The notes: generated from the letters alone by a model not told the origin. Counted from the first letter of the stretch, positions 17,175 to 26,314 are shown. The stretch: DNA of 64,000 nt from Priestia iocasae (GCF_016909075.1 NZ_JAFBFC010000001.1:558001-622000); one strand, 5' to 3'. Made by a program: numbers and translations.

Positions 17175-17777
17175 ATGACTTCTCGACAAGACGCATGGAC
17201 TCAGGATGAAGATTTGTTATTAGCCGAAATTGTGTTACGACATATACGCGAAGGTGGTACACAGCTTGCAGCATTTGAAGAAGTAGGACAAAAGCTATCA
17301 AGAACATCAGCTGCTTGTGGGTTCAGGTGGAATTCATATGTGCGAAAAAAATATAAAACAGGAATTGAACTAGCAAAGAAGCAACGAAAAGCTCTAAAGT
17401 CAACCATACTCATGAAAGAGCAGCATGAGCAAAAAGAGATGGTTCGTTACGATAAATCAGAGAAGGATTTAAGTATAGCAGAGGTAATACGTTTTCTTGA
17501 AAGAATTGAAAAAGGACAGCAAGATTCTGTGCAACTTGTGCAAGAGAACGAAGGGTTGCAAAGGAAATTAGAACATTTGCAAGAACAAGTGATGCAATTA
17601 GAGAAAGAAAAAAGAATGCTACAAAACAATCTATTGATTGTAGAAGATGATTATAAATCATTGATAGAAATTATGGAACGTGCTAGAAAAATGGTGGTAT
17701 TAAAAGAGGATGATAAAAGTAAAAAGGTTAAATTTCAAATGGATAAAAACGGTAACTTAGAGAGATTAGAGAAATAA
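17175..17777 (+). CDS. ylbO: RsfA-family prespore transcription regulator YlbO
   Basis: A 200-residue protein with an N-terminal Myb/SANT-like DNA-binding domain (WTQDEDLLLAEIVLRHIREG...SAACGFRWNSYVRKKY, residues 8-57) and a C-terminal coiled coil (about 95-170). RsfA-family proteins modulate SigF-dependent genes in the forespore. A CATACTA sequence (17137-17143) resembles a SigG -10, but no convincing -35 lies at the right distance. AGGAGGG precedes the ATG. Confidence 0.85.
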   Translation: MTSRQDAWTQDEDLLLAEIVLRHIREGGTQLAAFEEVGQKLSRTSAACGFRWNSYVRKKYKTGIELAKKQRKALKSTILMKEQHEQKEMVRYDKSEKDLSIAEVIRFLERIEKGQQDSVQLVQENEGLQRKLEHLQEQVMQLEKEKRMLQNNLLIVEDDYKSLIEIMERARKMVVLKEDDKSKKVKFQMDKNGNLERLEK

Positions 17778-17779
17778 AG

Positions 17780-17832
17780 AAGGGCCGTCACGAAAACTCA
17801 GCTTTACCAAGAGTTTTCATGACGGCCCTTTT
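17780..17832 (+). terminator. Terminator after ylbO (repeat copy B)
   Basis: The arms 17780-17799 and 17811-17830 pair with one mismatch and end in CCCTTTT. It is closely similar in arms and loop to the ylbL terminator at 13871-13917. Confidence 0.8.
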
Positions 17833-17852
17833 GCAAAAAGGAGAATCTCTTT

Positions 17853-17939
17853 TTAAACGTTTAGGAGAGCTCCTTTTAATTCTACGAGAATCGTCGTTGC
17901 TTTTTTAAACTGACTGAGCTTATGAGTCAAGAAATTCAT
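17853..17939 (-). CDS. Possible 28-residue peptide downstream of ylbP
   Basis: A short frame reads MNFLTHKLSQFKKATTILVE and so on, with an amphipathic, helix-like composition. AAGGGG sits rather far upstream. It would be co-transcribed with ylbP, 45 bases on. It is not recognised and may be chance. Confidence 0.25.
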   Translation of the reverse strand: MNFLTHKLSQFKKATTILVELKGALLNV

Positions 17940-17983
17940 TCTTCTTGTAATCCCCTTATGGACACAACTCGCTAGCTTAATTG

Positions 17984-18469
17984 TTAGTCCTCTTCAGTTT
18001 GTTTTTGTTCTTTTACTCCTTCAGGAAGCCATATAAGTGGATTTTCACCTAAATCACGGTCCATGTCATATGTAACCGGTGAGAAGCCCATGCGTGCCCA
18101 AAACTCACTAGATTTTACCCGAGGACTGGTTTTAATAGGTAAGTTAAAGGATTTAGCAAATTCCACTAATGTAGCACCCAATCCTTTTCGTTGATAGTTA
18201 CTTAACACTTCTAATTTCCATACTTCGAGATAATCTTGCTGTGGCTCAAAATATTGATCAAATCGTTTGTTTCTTTTATATAAGCTCATTCTTGCAGCTA
18301 AGCTATCCCCGAAGTAAATCCCGTAAAAAGGCGAATTGATTTCATTTTCTGAGATTTTAGCATTCAAATCTTCTAGCATCGATAGCTCTTGGATACCATA
18401 CTCTTTAAACTTTTTAAATTCATCTAATGTTTTGTAATTAATTTGTAAACGTTTCACTTCGTATGTCAT
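17984..18469 (-). CDS. ylbP: GNAT-family N-acetyltransferase YlbP
   Basis: A 161-residue GNAT acetyltransferase-like protein. The acetyl-CoA loop is visible as LSNYQRKGLGATLVEFAKSF (Q/R-x-x-G-x-G/A pattern). The substrate is unknown. AAGGGGGATG lies before ATG 18469. It is the last ylb gene of the cluster and is transcribed away from the carboxylase cassette. Confidence 0.88.
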   Translation of the reverse strand: MTYEVKRLQINYKTLDEFKKFKEYGIQELSMLEDLNAKISENEINSPFYGIYFGDSLAARMSLYKRNKRFDQYFEPQQDYLEVWKLEVLSNYQRKGLGATLVEFAKSFNLPIKTSPRVKSSEFWARMGFSPVTYDMDRDLGENPLIWLPEGVKEQKQTEED

Positions 18470-18560
18470 AAAACATCCCCCTTGTGTTCTTTTCAGACAA
18501 TCTGATGATGCTTATAAAGTCATTATATAATAAAAATAAAAAAAATTCTGCATATAAATC

Positions 18561-18574
18561 AGAAAGCGTTTGCA
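18561..18574 (+). promoter_or_regulatory. Possible CcpA cre site upstream of the carboxylase genes
   Basis: AGAAAGCGTTTGCA matches the cre consensus TGWNANCGNTNWCA at all but two positions. It lies 76 bases before the biotin carboxylase start, where CcpA binding could repress the cassette in glucose. No clear SigA promoter was assigned. Confidence 0.35.
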
Positions 18575-18649
18575 AAAAAAGAAAGGATTTTAGAAAAAAA
18601 TGTAGAAATATAAATTTTGTAAGCGGATTTTCTGCAGAAAGGGGATGGA

Positions 18650-19993
18650 ATGGTGAAAAAGATTTTAATTGTTAATCGTGGGGAAATTGCAGCCCGTATT
18701 ATGAAGACTTGTCAGTCAATGGGAATTGAAACAGTGGTGATTTATTCCGATGCCGACGCACAATTACCTTATGTAGGTAAGGCAACGAAAGCTTATCGTG
18801 TTGGGGAGTCTCCTGTTCAAAAATCGTATTTAAATGTAGATGAAATTATCAAAATTGCAAAAGAAGAAAAGGTCGATGGGATTCATCCAGGATATGGATT
18901 CCTATCAGAGAATACAGCTTTTGCAAATAAGATTGAAAGTGAAGGAATCACTTTTATTGGACCTTCATCTGATGTAATTGCCATGATGGGAGATAAAGTA
19001 GCTGCAAGAGAAGCAATGAAACAAGCGAATGTTCCAGTTGTACCAGGAAGTGAGCATACATTATCGACTGTAGAAGAAGCAGTTGAATTTGCTCGTTCAA
19101 TTGGCTACCCAGTCATGCTAAAGGCAAGTGGCGGTGGCGGTGGAATAGGAATGGTTCGTTGTAATAATGATGAGGAATTACAGAAAGCGTATATGTCAAC
19201 AAAAGCAAGAGCCAAAGCGTATTTTGGTAATGATGAATTGTTTGTTGAAAAGTTGATTACCAATGCTAGACATATTGAAGTTCAAGTGTTTGGTGATAAG
19301 AAAGGAAACGTTGTTCATCTTTTTGAGCGAGATTGCTCTGTTCAGCGACGTAACCAAAAAGTAATTGAGGAAACACCATCACCATTCCTATCAGAAGACG
19401 TAACTGCACAAATTTGTGAGACTGCTGTACAAGCAGCGAAATCAGTTGGTTATTATAATGCAGGAACCGTTGAGTTTATCGTAGATGAAAAAGAAAATTT
19501 TTATTTTCTTGAAATGAATACACGTCTTCAAGTAGAGCATCCAATTACAGAGCAAGTAACAGGTATTGACTTAGTGAAGTGGCAAATTCTTGTCGCTAGA
19601 AATGAAGCGTTACCACTTAAACAAGAAGAAATTCTGCGTAAAAATCATTCAATGGAGTTTAGATTGTATGCAGAGGATCCTGTGACGTTTCTTCCAGCAC
19701 CTGGGGCCATTACAGCCTTTGACTTACCAGAAGGTGACGGTGTTAGGGTAGATAGTGGATATGGAAATCAAAATACCGTTACCCCATTTTATGATCCAAT
19801 GATTGCAAAAGTCATTATCACTGCCTCAACTCGTTTAGAAGTTATTGAAAAAGCAGGACATTATTTTAATACGGCGAGTGTAGAGGGTTTAAAAACAAAT
19901 ATTCCTTTATTCAAAGAGATTTTAAGAGACGAGAGATTCATCGCTGGTCAATACGATACATCGTTTTTATCAACTTCATTAGTAAAGCGCTAA
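18650..19993 (+). CDS. Biotin carboxylase subunit of an acyl-CoA carboxylase (AccC/YngH type)
   Basis: The 447-residue ATP-grasp biotin carboxylase carboxylates biotin with ATP and bicarbonate. Motifs: N-terminal ILIVNRGEIAARI, Gly-rich ATP loop KASGGGGGIGM, ERDCSVQRRNQKVIEE, and FLEMNTRLQVEHPITE in the active site. It heads a three-gene cassette with a separate biotin carrier and a carboxyltransferase, like yngH-yngHB-yngE of B. subtilis, so it probably serves propionyl- or another acyl-CoA rather than fatty acid synthesis. ATG 18650 or GTG 18653 follows AAGGGGATG. Confidence 0.92.
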   Translation: MVKKILIVNRGEIAARIMKTCQSMGIETVVIYSDADAQLPYVGKATKAYRVGESPVQKSYLNVDEIIKIAKEEKVDGIHPGYGFLSENTAFANKIESEGITFIGPSSDVIAMMGDKVAAREAMKQANVPVVPGSEHTLSTVEEAVEFARSIGYPVMLKASGGGGGIGMVRCNNDEELQKAYMSTKARAKAYFGNDELFVEKLITNARHIEVQVFGDKKGNVVHLFERDCSVQRRNQKVIEETPSPFLSEDVTAQICETAVQAAKSVGYYNAGTVEFIVDEKENFYFLEMNTRLQVEHPITEQVTGIDLVKWQILVARNEALPLKQEEILRKNHSMEFRLYAEDPVTFLPAPGAITAFDLPEGDGVRVDSGYGNQNTVTPFYDPMIAKVIITASTRLEVIEKAGHYFNTASVEGLKTNIPLFKEILRDERFIAGQYDTSFLSTSLVKR

Positions 19994-20012
19994 AATAGGG
20001 AGGAAGTTTATC

Positions 20013-20225
20013 ATGAAAGAAATTACAGCAAATATGGCAGGAATGGTTTTGAATGTATTAGTAGCAGAAGGTAGTGAAGTAGCTCCAGGAGAAGTTGTAT
20101 TACTTTTAGAATCAATGAAGATGGAGATTCCTGTAGAAAGTCCGTCTGCTGGTAAAGTAGTAGCATTGAATGTAAATGTTGGTGATTTCGTGAACGAAGG
20201 CGATGTTTTAGTAACTGTAGAATAA
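20013..20225 (+). CDS. Biotin/lipoyl carrier protein (YngHB-like)
   Basis: A 70-residue stand-alone biotinyl domain. The attachment site is ESMKME with Lys at about residue 36, flanked by the mirror-image beta repeats of biotinyl domains. It carries carboxybiotin between the upstream biotin carboxylase and the downstream carboxyltransferase. A GGGAGGAAG ribosome site lies before the ATG, and it lies 20 bases after the preceding gene. Confidence 0.93.
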   Translation: MKEITANMAGMVLNVLVAEGSEVAPGEVVLLLESMKMEIPVESPSAGKVVALNVNVGDFVNEGDVLVTVE

Positions 20226-20243
20226 TCAGGCGAAGGGGATGGC

Positions 20244-21788
20244 ATGATGATACATACGAAAAACTTGCAAGAACGATATGAAGCAAAGCGCCAGGAAATC
20301 GAAGCAGGTGGACATGAAAAATATCACCAAAAACTAAAAGAGCAAAATAAATTGTTTGTTCGAGATCGCTTAGCTTTATTATTTGATAATGGCCAGTACG
20401 TAGAAGATGGAATGTTTGCAAACAACATGGCAGGGGATTTACCGGCTGATGGAGTTGTAACAGCTATTGGAGAAGTAAACGGGGAAACGGTTTGTGTAAT
20501 GGCGAATGACTCTACAATTAAAGCAGGCTCTTGGGGAGCAAGAACAGTTGAAAAGATTATTCGTATTCAAGAAACAGCTGAAAAGTTAAAAGTTCCTTTG
20601 CTTTATTTAGTCGATTCTGCTGGCGCACGTATTACGGATCAGTTAGATATGTTCCCAAATCGAAGAGGAGCAGGGAAGATTTTCTATAATCAAGTCAAGT
20701 TCTCTGGGATGATTCCGCAAATTTGTTTATTATTTGGTCCTTCAGCAGCAGGCGGAGCGTATATCCCGGCTTTTTGTGATATTGTCATTATGGTAGAGGG
20801 AAATGCATCGATGTATTTAGGTTCACCGCGTATGGCTGAAAAAGTCATTGGTGAAAAAGTGACTCTTGAAGAAATGGGCGGCGCAAGAATGCATTGTACA
20901 GTAAGTGGTTGTGGTGATGTACTTGCAGCTTCTGAGGAAGAAGCCATTGCTCATGCTCGAAGTTACTTAAAATATTTCCCTAAAAATTTTCAAGAACGAA
21001 CAAAAGAATGTGAACCAGTGGCTCCAAAACAAGGTAGACCATTAGTAGATATTATTCCTGAAAATCAAAACGTCCCATTTGATATGTATGAAGCAATTGA
21101 TTCTCTCATTGATGAGGGAAGCTTCTTTGAAATCAAAAAATTGTTTGCACCAGAACTAGTAACAGGGTTAGCGAGAATAGATGGAAAAGTAGTGGGGATT
21201 ATTGCTAACCAACCTAAAGTCAAGGGTGGCGTATTATTTGTTGACTCTGCGGATAAAGGAGCGAAGTTTATTCAGCTTTGTGATGCTTTCCATATTCCGT
21301 TATTGTTCTTAGCTGACGTACCAGGGTTTATGATTGGGACAAAAGTTGAGAGAGCTGGGATTATTCGCCACGGTGCGAAGTTGATTGCTGCAATGAGCTC
21401 AGCTACTGTACCGAAAATTTCCGTTGTAGTAAGAAAAGCATATGGAGCAGGATTATATGCAATGTCAGGTCCAGCATTCGAGCCAGATTGTTGTATAGCT
21501 TTACCGACTGCTCAAATTGCAGTAATGGGTCCTGAAGCTGCAGTGAATGCGGTCTATTCAAACAAGATTAATCAAATCGAAGATCCAAAAGAACGCATTG
21601 CATATGTACAGCAAAAACAGCAAGAATATAAAGAGCATATCGATATTTACAAACTTGCATCAGAAATGATTATTGATGATATTGTACCTGCGAATGATTT
21701 ACGAGATGAATTGATTAAACGTTTTGCTTACTATTCATCAAAAGAAATGCCATTTGGTGTTCGCAAGCACCCTGTTTATCCAGTATAA
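20244..21788 (+). CDS. Acyl-CoA (propionyl/methylmalonyl-type) carboxylase, carboxyltransferase subunit
   Basis: A 514-residue carboxyltransferase with two crotonase-like halves, of the PccB/YngE type. Conserved blocks are LVDSAGARITDQ, GPSAAGGAYIPAFCD and VPGFMIGTKVERAGIIRHGAK. Length fits single-chain PccB rather than split AccA/AccD. It transfers CO2 from carboxybiotin to an acyl-CoA, most likely propionyl-CoA. ATG 20244 or 20247 follows AAGGGGATG. It ends the cassette, with a terminator directly behind. Confidence 0.92.
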   Translation: MMIHTKNLQERYEAKRQEIEAGGHEKYHQKLKEQNKLFVRDRLALLFDNGQYVEDGMFANNMAGDLPADGVVTAIGEVNGETVCVMANDSTIKAGSWGARTVEKIIRIQETAEKLKVPLLYLVDSAGARITDQLDMFPNRRGAGKIFYNQVKFSGMIPQICLLFGPSAAGGAYIPAFCDIVIMVEGNASMYLGSPRMAEKVIGEKVTLEEMGGARMHCTVSGCGDVLAASEEEAIAHARSYLKYFPKNFQERTKECEPVAPKQGRPLVDIIPENQNVPFDMYEAIDSLIDEGSFFEIKKLFAPELVTGLARIDGKVVGIIANQPKVKGGVLFVDSADKGAKFIQLCDAFHIPLLFLADVPGFMIGTKVERAGIIRHGAKLIAAMSSATVPKISVVVRKAYGAGLYAMSGPAFEPDCCIALPTAQIAVMGPEAAVNAVYSNKINQIEDPKERIAYVQQKQQEYKEHIDIYKLASEMIIDDIVPANDLRDELIKRFAYYSSKEMPFGVRKHPVYPV

Positions 21789-21790
21789 TG

Positions 21791-21823
21791 AAAGCCCGGT
21801 GACGATTGTCATCGGGCTTTTTC
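21791..21823 (+). terminator. Terminator after the carboxylase cassette
   Basis: The stem AAAGCCCGgTGAC / GTCAtCGGGCTTT closes on a GATT loop and is followed by T residues. Confidence 0.85.
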
Positions 21824-21894
21824 TTCAATGAAAATGAAGGAATAGGAAAATAGTAAAGAGAAATAAAAATGAAAGCAGTAAAAGAGGGATTAAG

Positions 21895-22794
21895 ATGAAG
21901 CAAATCGCAATTATTGGTGGAGGAGCCGTTGGTTTATTATATAGTGCATACTTAGGCAAGCATTTTAATGTGACATTATACACTAGAACAGCTGAACAAG
22001 CTGAACAAATTAAAGAAAAAGGGATTACTTTAATTAAAGGTGAATATAAACAACAGGTAGCTATATATGCACAGAAACTTGAAAAAAAGATAAAAGCTGT
22101 CGATATTATTATTGTTGCTGTTAAACAATATCATCTATCGCACATTTTACCTTACCTTAAAGAAGTGCCTCAACATACACCTATTCTATTCATTCAAAAT
22201 GGAATGAAACATCTTTCAATCATTGAATCACTAATAAATGAGACCCTATTATTAGGCGTAGTCGAACATGGTGCTCTGAAAGTGGACGCAAGCACGGTCG
22301 AGCATACAGGTGTTGGGTTAACTCGTATAGGATTATATAAAGGTAGCTTTTCGCAGGCTGAGTTCGTTTTACATATGGATGAAAATTCATCTTTCTTGTT
22401 TAAGAAAGAGTTAGATTGGAAGGAGATTTTAGTCAGGAAATTAGTCATTAATGCCATTATTAATCCACTTACAGCTATTTATAGAGTGAAAAATGGTGAA
22501 TTAACGACCAATCCTGCTTTTCTCAACAATATGAATCAACTTTTTAGTGAGATTAGCGCTGTTTTACACTTGAATGAAGAGAAAGTTTATTGGGAAGCTG
22601 TTGTGGATGTTTGTAATAAAACAGCCAACAATTACTCCTCAATGTTAAAAGATGTGCTAAACGGAAAGAGCACTGAAATTGATGCCATATTAGGGTACAT
22701 TTTAGAAGAAGCAACAAGAAGACAAGTGAATGTACCTCTTACTTATTTTTTGTATCATTCTATAAAAGGATTAGAAAATAAAGAAAGAGAGTGA
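21895..22794 (+). CDS. panE: 2-dehydropantoate 2-reductase (ketopantoate reductase)
   Basis: The 299-residue NADPH-dependent reductase of pantothenate/CoA synthesis (YlbQ). N-terminal Rossmann motif IIGGGAVGLLYSAYL; the catalytic-domain block has LVINAIINPLTAIYRVKNGEL with the conserved Lys and Asn region. AGAGGGATTAAG precedes the ATG. In B. subtilis this gene directly follows ylbP; here the carboxylase cassette lies between them. Confidence 0.9.
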   Translation: MKQIAIIGGGAVGLLYSAYLGKHFNVTLYTRTAEQAEQIKEKGITLIKGEYKQQVAIYAQKLEKKIKAVDIIIVAVKQYHLSHILPYLKEVPQHTPILFIQNGMKHLSIIESLINETLLLGVVEHGALKVDASTVEHTGVGLTRIGLYKGSFSQAEFVLHMDENSSFLFKKELDWKEILVRKLVINAIINPLTAIYRVKNGELTTNPAFLNNMNQLFSEISAVLHLNEEKVYWEAVVDVCNKTANNYSSMLKDVLNGKSTEIDAILGYILEEATRRQVNVPLTYFLYHSIKGLENKERE

Positions 22795-22800
22795 AAAAGG

Positions 22801-23187
22801 ATGATGGGGAATATAATAGCTAGTATCTTTGCTACATTTGTAACGGTACCTCTTCTAGCATTTCTTTTTAGTTACATGGTTTTACGAAAAGTAACGAAAA
22901 ATAAAAAGAAATCGTTTCATGTGGCTACGTATATAATGACATTCTTTTTAATTTTATCTGCTCATTACTTGCTAAATGTGATAGCTGGTGCATCTTATGG
23001 CTGGGTAATTGCACTTATTTTATTAGCAATGGGGATGCTTACAACGTTTCTTCATTGGAAGGTAAAAAAAGACATTCACCTTCCAAAAGTATTAAAAGGA
23101 TTTTGGCGTGCAAACTTATTATTGTTTTCTTTCGTGTACATGGGGCTGATGATTTGTGGAATTGTTTTAAGGATTTCCTCGTTATAA
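22801..23187 (+). CDS. DUF3397-type membrane protein
   Basis: A 128-residue protein with four predicted membrane helices and short basic loops (KNKKKS, KVKKDIHLPKVLKG). It matches the size and place of the DUF3397 family found beside bshC in Bacillus; no function is known. It starts 6 bases after the panE stop, so co-transcription is likely. ATG 22801 or 22804. Confidence 0.75.
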   Translation: MMGNIIASIFATFVTVPLLAFLFSYMVLRKVTKNKKKSFHVATYIMTFFLILSAHYLLNVIAGASYGWVIALILLAMGMLTTFLHWKVKKDIHLPKVLKGFWRANLLLFSFVYMGLMICGIVLRISSL

Positions 23188-23278
23188 GTCTCGTTACTAG
23201 ACGAACATATACACAATGTGCATAATAAGTTTATGTGTGTATGTTTTAGGAATTAGAGTGAAGAAAGGAAGTTCTTTC

Positions 23279-24904
23279 ATGGAGATTACAGATGTCTCGT
23301 TTACATCGACTAATCAATTAACAAATGACTACATAAATGGATTAGACAAATCACTGGCTTTTTTTCACTACAATATACATGAAAAAAGTGTATATCAGAA
23401 AAGGGCTCAGTATTTAAAAGCTCAGTCATATCCACGTGAAGAATTGATAGAGTATTTAGGTGAATTTAATAAGAAGCATGAAGCGTCAAGTGAAACGCTA
23501 GCGAATATTGAAAGGCTACAAGATCCCAATAGTGTAGTAGTTATTGGGGGACAACAAGCAGGATTGTTAACAGGCCCTCTCTATACAATTCATAAGATTA
23601 TCTCGATCGTTTTGTTTGCTCGTCAACAGGAGCAAGCTTTAGGGATTCCGGTGTTACCAGTGTTTTGGATTGCTGGGGAGGATCATGACTTTGCTGAAAT
23701 AAATCATGTCTATGCAGTGGAAAAAGGAAAAGTACACAAGAAGGCAGTAAAAAATAAACAGTTAACAAGAGAAATGGTTTCAACCATGCAAATTGATCAT
23801 ACGGTCTGTGAAAAGTGGATAGAAGATATTTTTCAATCTTTTAATGAAACAGAGCATTCTAATTCAGTCAGAAATTTAGTGATGAATACTTTAGCGGATG
23901 CCGACACATATGTTGATTTTTTTGCGAGGTTGACGACGAAACTCTTTACTCATACAGGTTTAATTTTAATGGATGCTGCTTCACCTGAAGTTCGAAGAAT
24001 TGAGTCTTCTTTTTTTGTGAACTTGATTGAACAAAATGCTAAGCTTTCAGCAGCTGTTGTTAGTCAGCAAGAAGTAATTAAAAAGTCCTATAACCCACTC
24101 ATCGAGGTAACTGAACAAACCGCCCATCTATTTTATTCCCAAGATGGAGAACGCGTATTACTCGAACGTGACGTTAAAACGAATACATTTACTAGTAAGC
24201 AAGGGGACACAATCTTAACGCAAGAAGAACTTTTATCCATTGCCCGAAATCATCCTGAACGTTTAAGCAACAATGTTGTAACGAGGCCAATTATGCAGGA
24301 ATATTTATTTCCAACTCTTTCATTTATCGCGGGTCCAGGAGAGATTGCTTATTGGGCTGAATTAAAATCTGCATTTGAACTCTTTAACTTTAAAATGCCA
24401 CCTGTTGTACCACGTTTATCTTATGTGTTAGTTGAACGTACAATTGAAAGTTATATGAGAGAGTTGAACGTGTCGATAGAAGAAGCAGTAAATGGTGAAG
24501 TTGGATTGAAAAAAGAGGAATGGTTAACAAACGAGGTTCGTAATCCTTATGAAGAATATTTTAACCAAGCAAAAGAAGAATTTGAACAAGTTCATCAAAA
24601 ACTTAGAAAAAACGTTCTACAAGAAGATCCATATTTTGAAGAATTATTACTGAAAAATCGAGGGATTATTCAAAAGCAATTTGAAATCGCTCAAAAAATT
24701 GTCGAATCAAAACAGTTAGTAAAAAATGAAGCTATTCTTAAAAAATATAATGCAATTGAATTAGCTATAAGGCCTGCGGAGGCTCCGCAAGAACGAATTT
24801 GGAATATATGCTACTACCTTAATCAATTTGGAGTGCAGTTTGTGTCAGATTTATTAAGGGCGGAAGTCGAATTTAATCATAAATTAAAGGTGGTTTCCCT
24901 TTAA
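23279..24904 (+). CDS. bshC: Putative cysteine ligase BshC (bacillithiol synthesis)
   Basis: The 541-residue protein acts at the last step of bacillithiol synthesis, adding cysteine to GlcN-malate. Family blocks include VVIGGQQAGLLTGPLYTIHK, FWIAGEDHDFAEINHVY and TRPIMQEYLFPTLSFIAGPGEIAYW; a coiled-coil region lies near residues 415-480. ATG 23279 is used because AAAGGAAG (23264-23271) precedes it and the length then matches B. subtilis BshC (539). It sits at the left edge of the dcw cluster. Confidence 0.93.
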   Translation: MEITDVSFTSTNQLTNDYINGLDKSLAFFHYNIHEKSVYQKRAQYLKAQSYPREELIEYLGEFNKKHEASSETLANIERLQDPNSVVVIGGQQAGLLTGPLYTIHKIISIVLFARQQEQALGIPVLPVFWIAGEDHDFAEINHVYAVEKGKVHKKAVKNKQLTREMVSTMQIDHTVCEKWIEDIFQSFNETEHSNSVRNLVMNTLADADTYVDFFARLTTKLFTHTGLILMDAASPEVRRIESSFFVNLIEQNAKLSAAVVSQQEVIKKSYNPLIEVTEQTAHLFYSQDGERVLLERDVKTNTFTSKQGDTILTQEELLSIARNHPERLSNNVVTRPIMQEYLFPTLSFIAGPGEIAYWAELKSAFELFNFKMPPVVPRLSYVLVERTIESYMRELNVSIEEAVNGEVGLKKEEWLTNEVRNPYEEYFNQAKEEFEQVHQKLRKNVLQEDPYFEELLLKNRGIIQKQFEIAQKIVESKQLVKNEAILKKYNAIELAIRPAEAPQERIWNICYYLNQFGVQFVSDLLRAEVEFNHKLKVVSL

Positions 24905-24907
24905 TAA

Positions 24908-24940
24908 AGTCCTGCGTAAAAGCAGGATTTTATTTTTATA
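24908..24940 (+). terminator. Terminator after bshC
   Basis: The stem GTCCTGC/GCAGGAT is followed by a T-rich run, just behind the bshC stop. It marks the end of the panE-bshC unit. Confidence 0.75.
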
Positions 24941-25318
24941 ACGAGAATAAAGAAAAAAGAAAGTTATTCTATGAAGATAATAAATTTTCGTAGAAAGGAA
25001 AACATGAATAAAGAAGGTAACATGTTTTTTCTTATCTCAAGTTATTTGCAGACAAAGGTGAAGAATCGAATAAATAGGGACAGTAACGAGAGATTCTTTA
25101 TGTTTTATTTCTTTCTAAAAGAGGGAGTTAATAAAAAGACAATTTTTTTCAAAAGAAAGACAAAATTCTACTCAATCTTTTGTAGAAATAGCTGAAAATA
25201 TGTTGAATTTTGATATATAATAGAAAAAGCGCATGTTACATTATAAACACTCATTAAATGAGCATGCGTGTAAAAAGAATGTTACATGAGTAGCTAATGA
25301 AAAGAAGTAGGTGTCAGC
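24941..25318 (+). other. Intergenic region before rsmH; no mraZ present
   Basis: No convincing gene. A 74-codon frame at 24971 is Lys/Phe-rich and matches nothing, so it is probably chance. MraZ (about 143 residues) normally sits here; none of its motifs is seen in any frame. The region ends with a promoter candidate and a hairpin-prone leader (CGCATG at 25230-25235 with CATGCG at 25263-25268). Confidence 0.7.
25192..25221 (+). promoter_or_regulatory. Candidate SigA promoter of the dcw cluster
   Basis: CTGAAA (25192-25197), 18 bases, TATAAT (25216-25221). It lies about 98 bases before rsmH. The -10 is perfect; the -35 has four of six matches to TTGACA. Confidence 0.5.
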
Positions 25319-26251
25319 ATGTTTAATCACACAACGGTTTTGTTGGAGGAAGCAGCAGGCGGCTTAAATATTAAGCCGAATGGTACGTATGTGGATTGTA
25401 CCTTAGGTGGAGCAGGACATAGTGAATATATTGTTAAACAACTAGGTGAAGGCGGTAAGTTAATTGCCTTTGACCAAGATGATATAGCTATTGAAAATGC
25501 GAAGCAAAAGTTGCAGCCTTATATGGATAAAGTATTAATTATTAAGAGTAACTTTCGCTATTTAAAAGAAAAACTTGAAGAATATGGAGTTTCATCAGTT
25601 GATGGTGTGTTATTTGATTTAGGAGTATCATCACCTCAATTAGATACCCCAGAACGAGGATTTAGTTATCATCATGACGCACCATTAGATATGCGAATGG
25701 ATCAGGATTCACCTGTTTCTGCTTATCACGTTGTAAATGAATGGCCATATGAAAAGCTAGTGAAAATCTTTTTCCAGTATGGTGAAGAGAAATTCTCAAA
25801 GCAAATTGCAAGAAAAATTGAGGCATATCGTGAACAAAAAGCAATTGAAACGACACTCGAGCTTGTTGACATTATTAAAGACGCCATTCCAGCACCAGCT
25901 AGAAGAACAGGTGGACATCCAGCCAAACGAGTTTTTCAAGCAATTAGGATTGCTGTAAATGATGAGCTACAAGTATTTGAAGATGCGATTGAACAAGCAA
26001 TCGATGTAGTAAATCCAGGTGGTCGTGTTAGTGTAATTACTTTCCATTCACTTGAAGATCGAATTTGCAAAGTGACATTTAAAAAAGCAAGTACAACACC
26101 GCCTTTACCACCAGGTTTACCGATTATACCTGATGAGTTTAAGCCGAAGTTAAAATTGATCACACGAAAACCTATTTTACCAACAGAGCATGAGCTAGTC
26201 GAAAATAAACGTGCACGTTCAGCAAAGTTACGAATCGCAGAAAAGCTATAG
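25319..26251 (+). CDS. rsmH: 16S rRNA (cytosine1402-N4)-methyltransferase
   Basis: The 310-residue SAM-dependent enzyme (MraW) that methylates C1402 in the decoding centre. Signatures: [13 protein letters not shown] at the start, [13 protein letters not shown] loop, [30 protein letters not shown] and [11 protein letters not shown]. The ATG follows AGGTG. It is first in the dcw cluster, upstream of ftsL. Confidence 0.96.
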   Translation: MFNHTTVLLEEAAGGLNIKPNGTYVDCTLGGAGHSEYIVKQLGEGGKLIAFDQDDIAIENAKQKLQPYMDKVLIIKSNFRYLKEKLEEYGVSSVDGVLFDLGVSSPQLDTPERGFSYHHDAPLDMRMDQDSPVSAYHVVNEWPYEKLVKIFFQYGEEKFSKQIARKIEAYREQKAIETTLELVDIIKDAIPAPARRTGGHPAKRVFQAIRIAVNDELQVFEDAIEQAIDVVNPGGRVSVITFHSLEDRICKVTFKKASTTPPLPPGLPIIPDEFKPKLKLITRKPILPTEHELVENKRARSAKLRIAEKL

Positions 26252-26314
26252 GTTACATACGAGTCTTAACAGAGCCCACAAAAAGATAGTTAAAGAAAAG
26301 AGGAGGGGAATGTA

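Noticed and set aside
24971-25195. 74-codon frame before rsmH
   Set aside because: Lys/Phe-rich, poor codon pattern, no ribosome site of note, no match to MraZ; most likely AT-rich chance.
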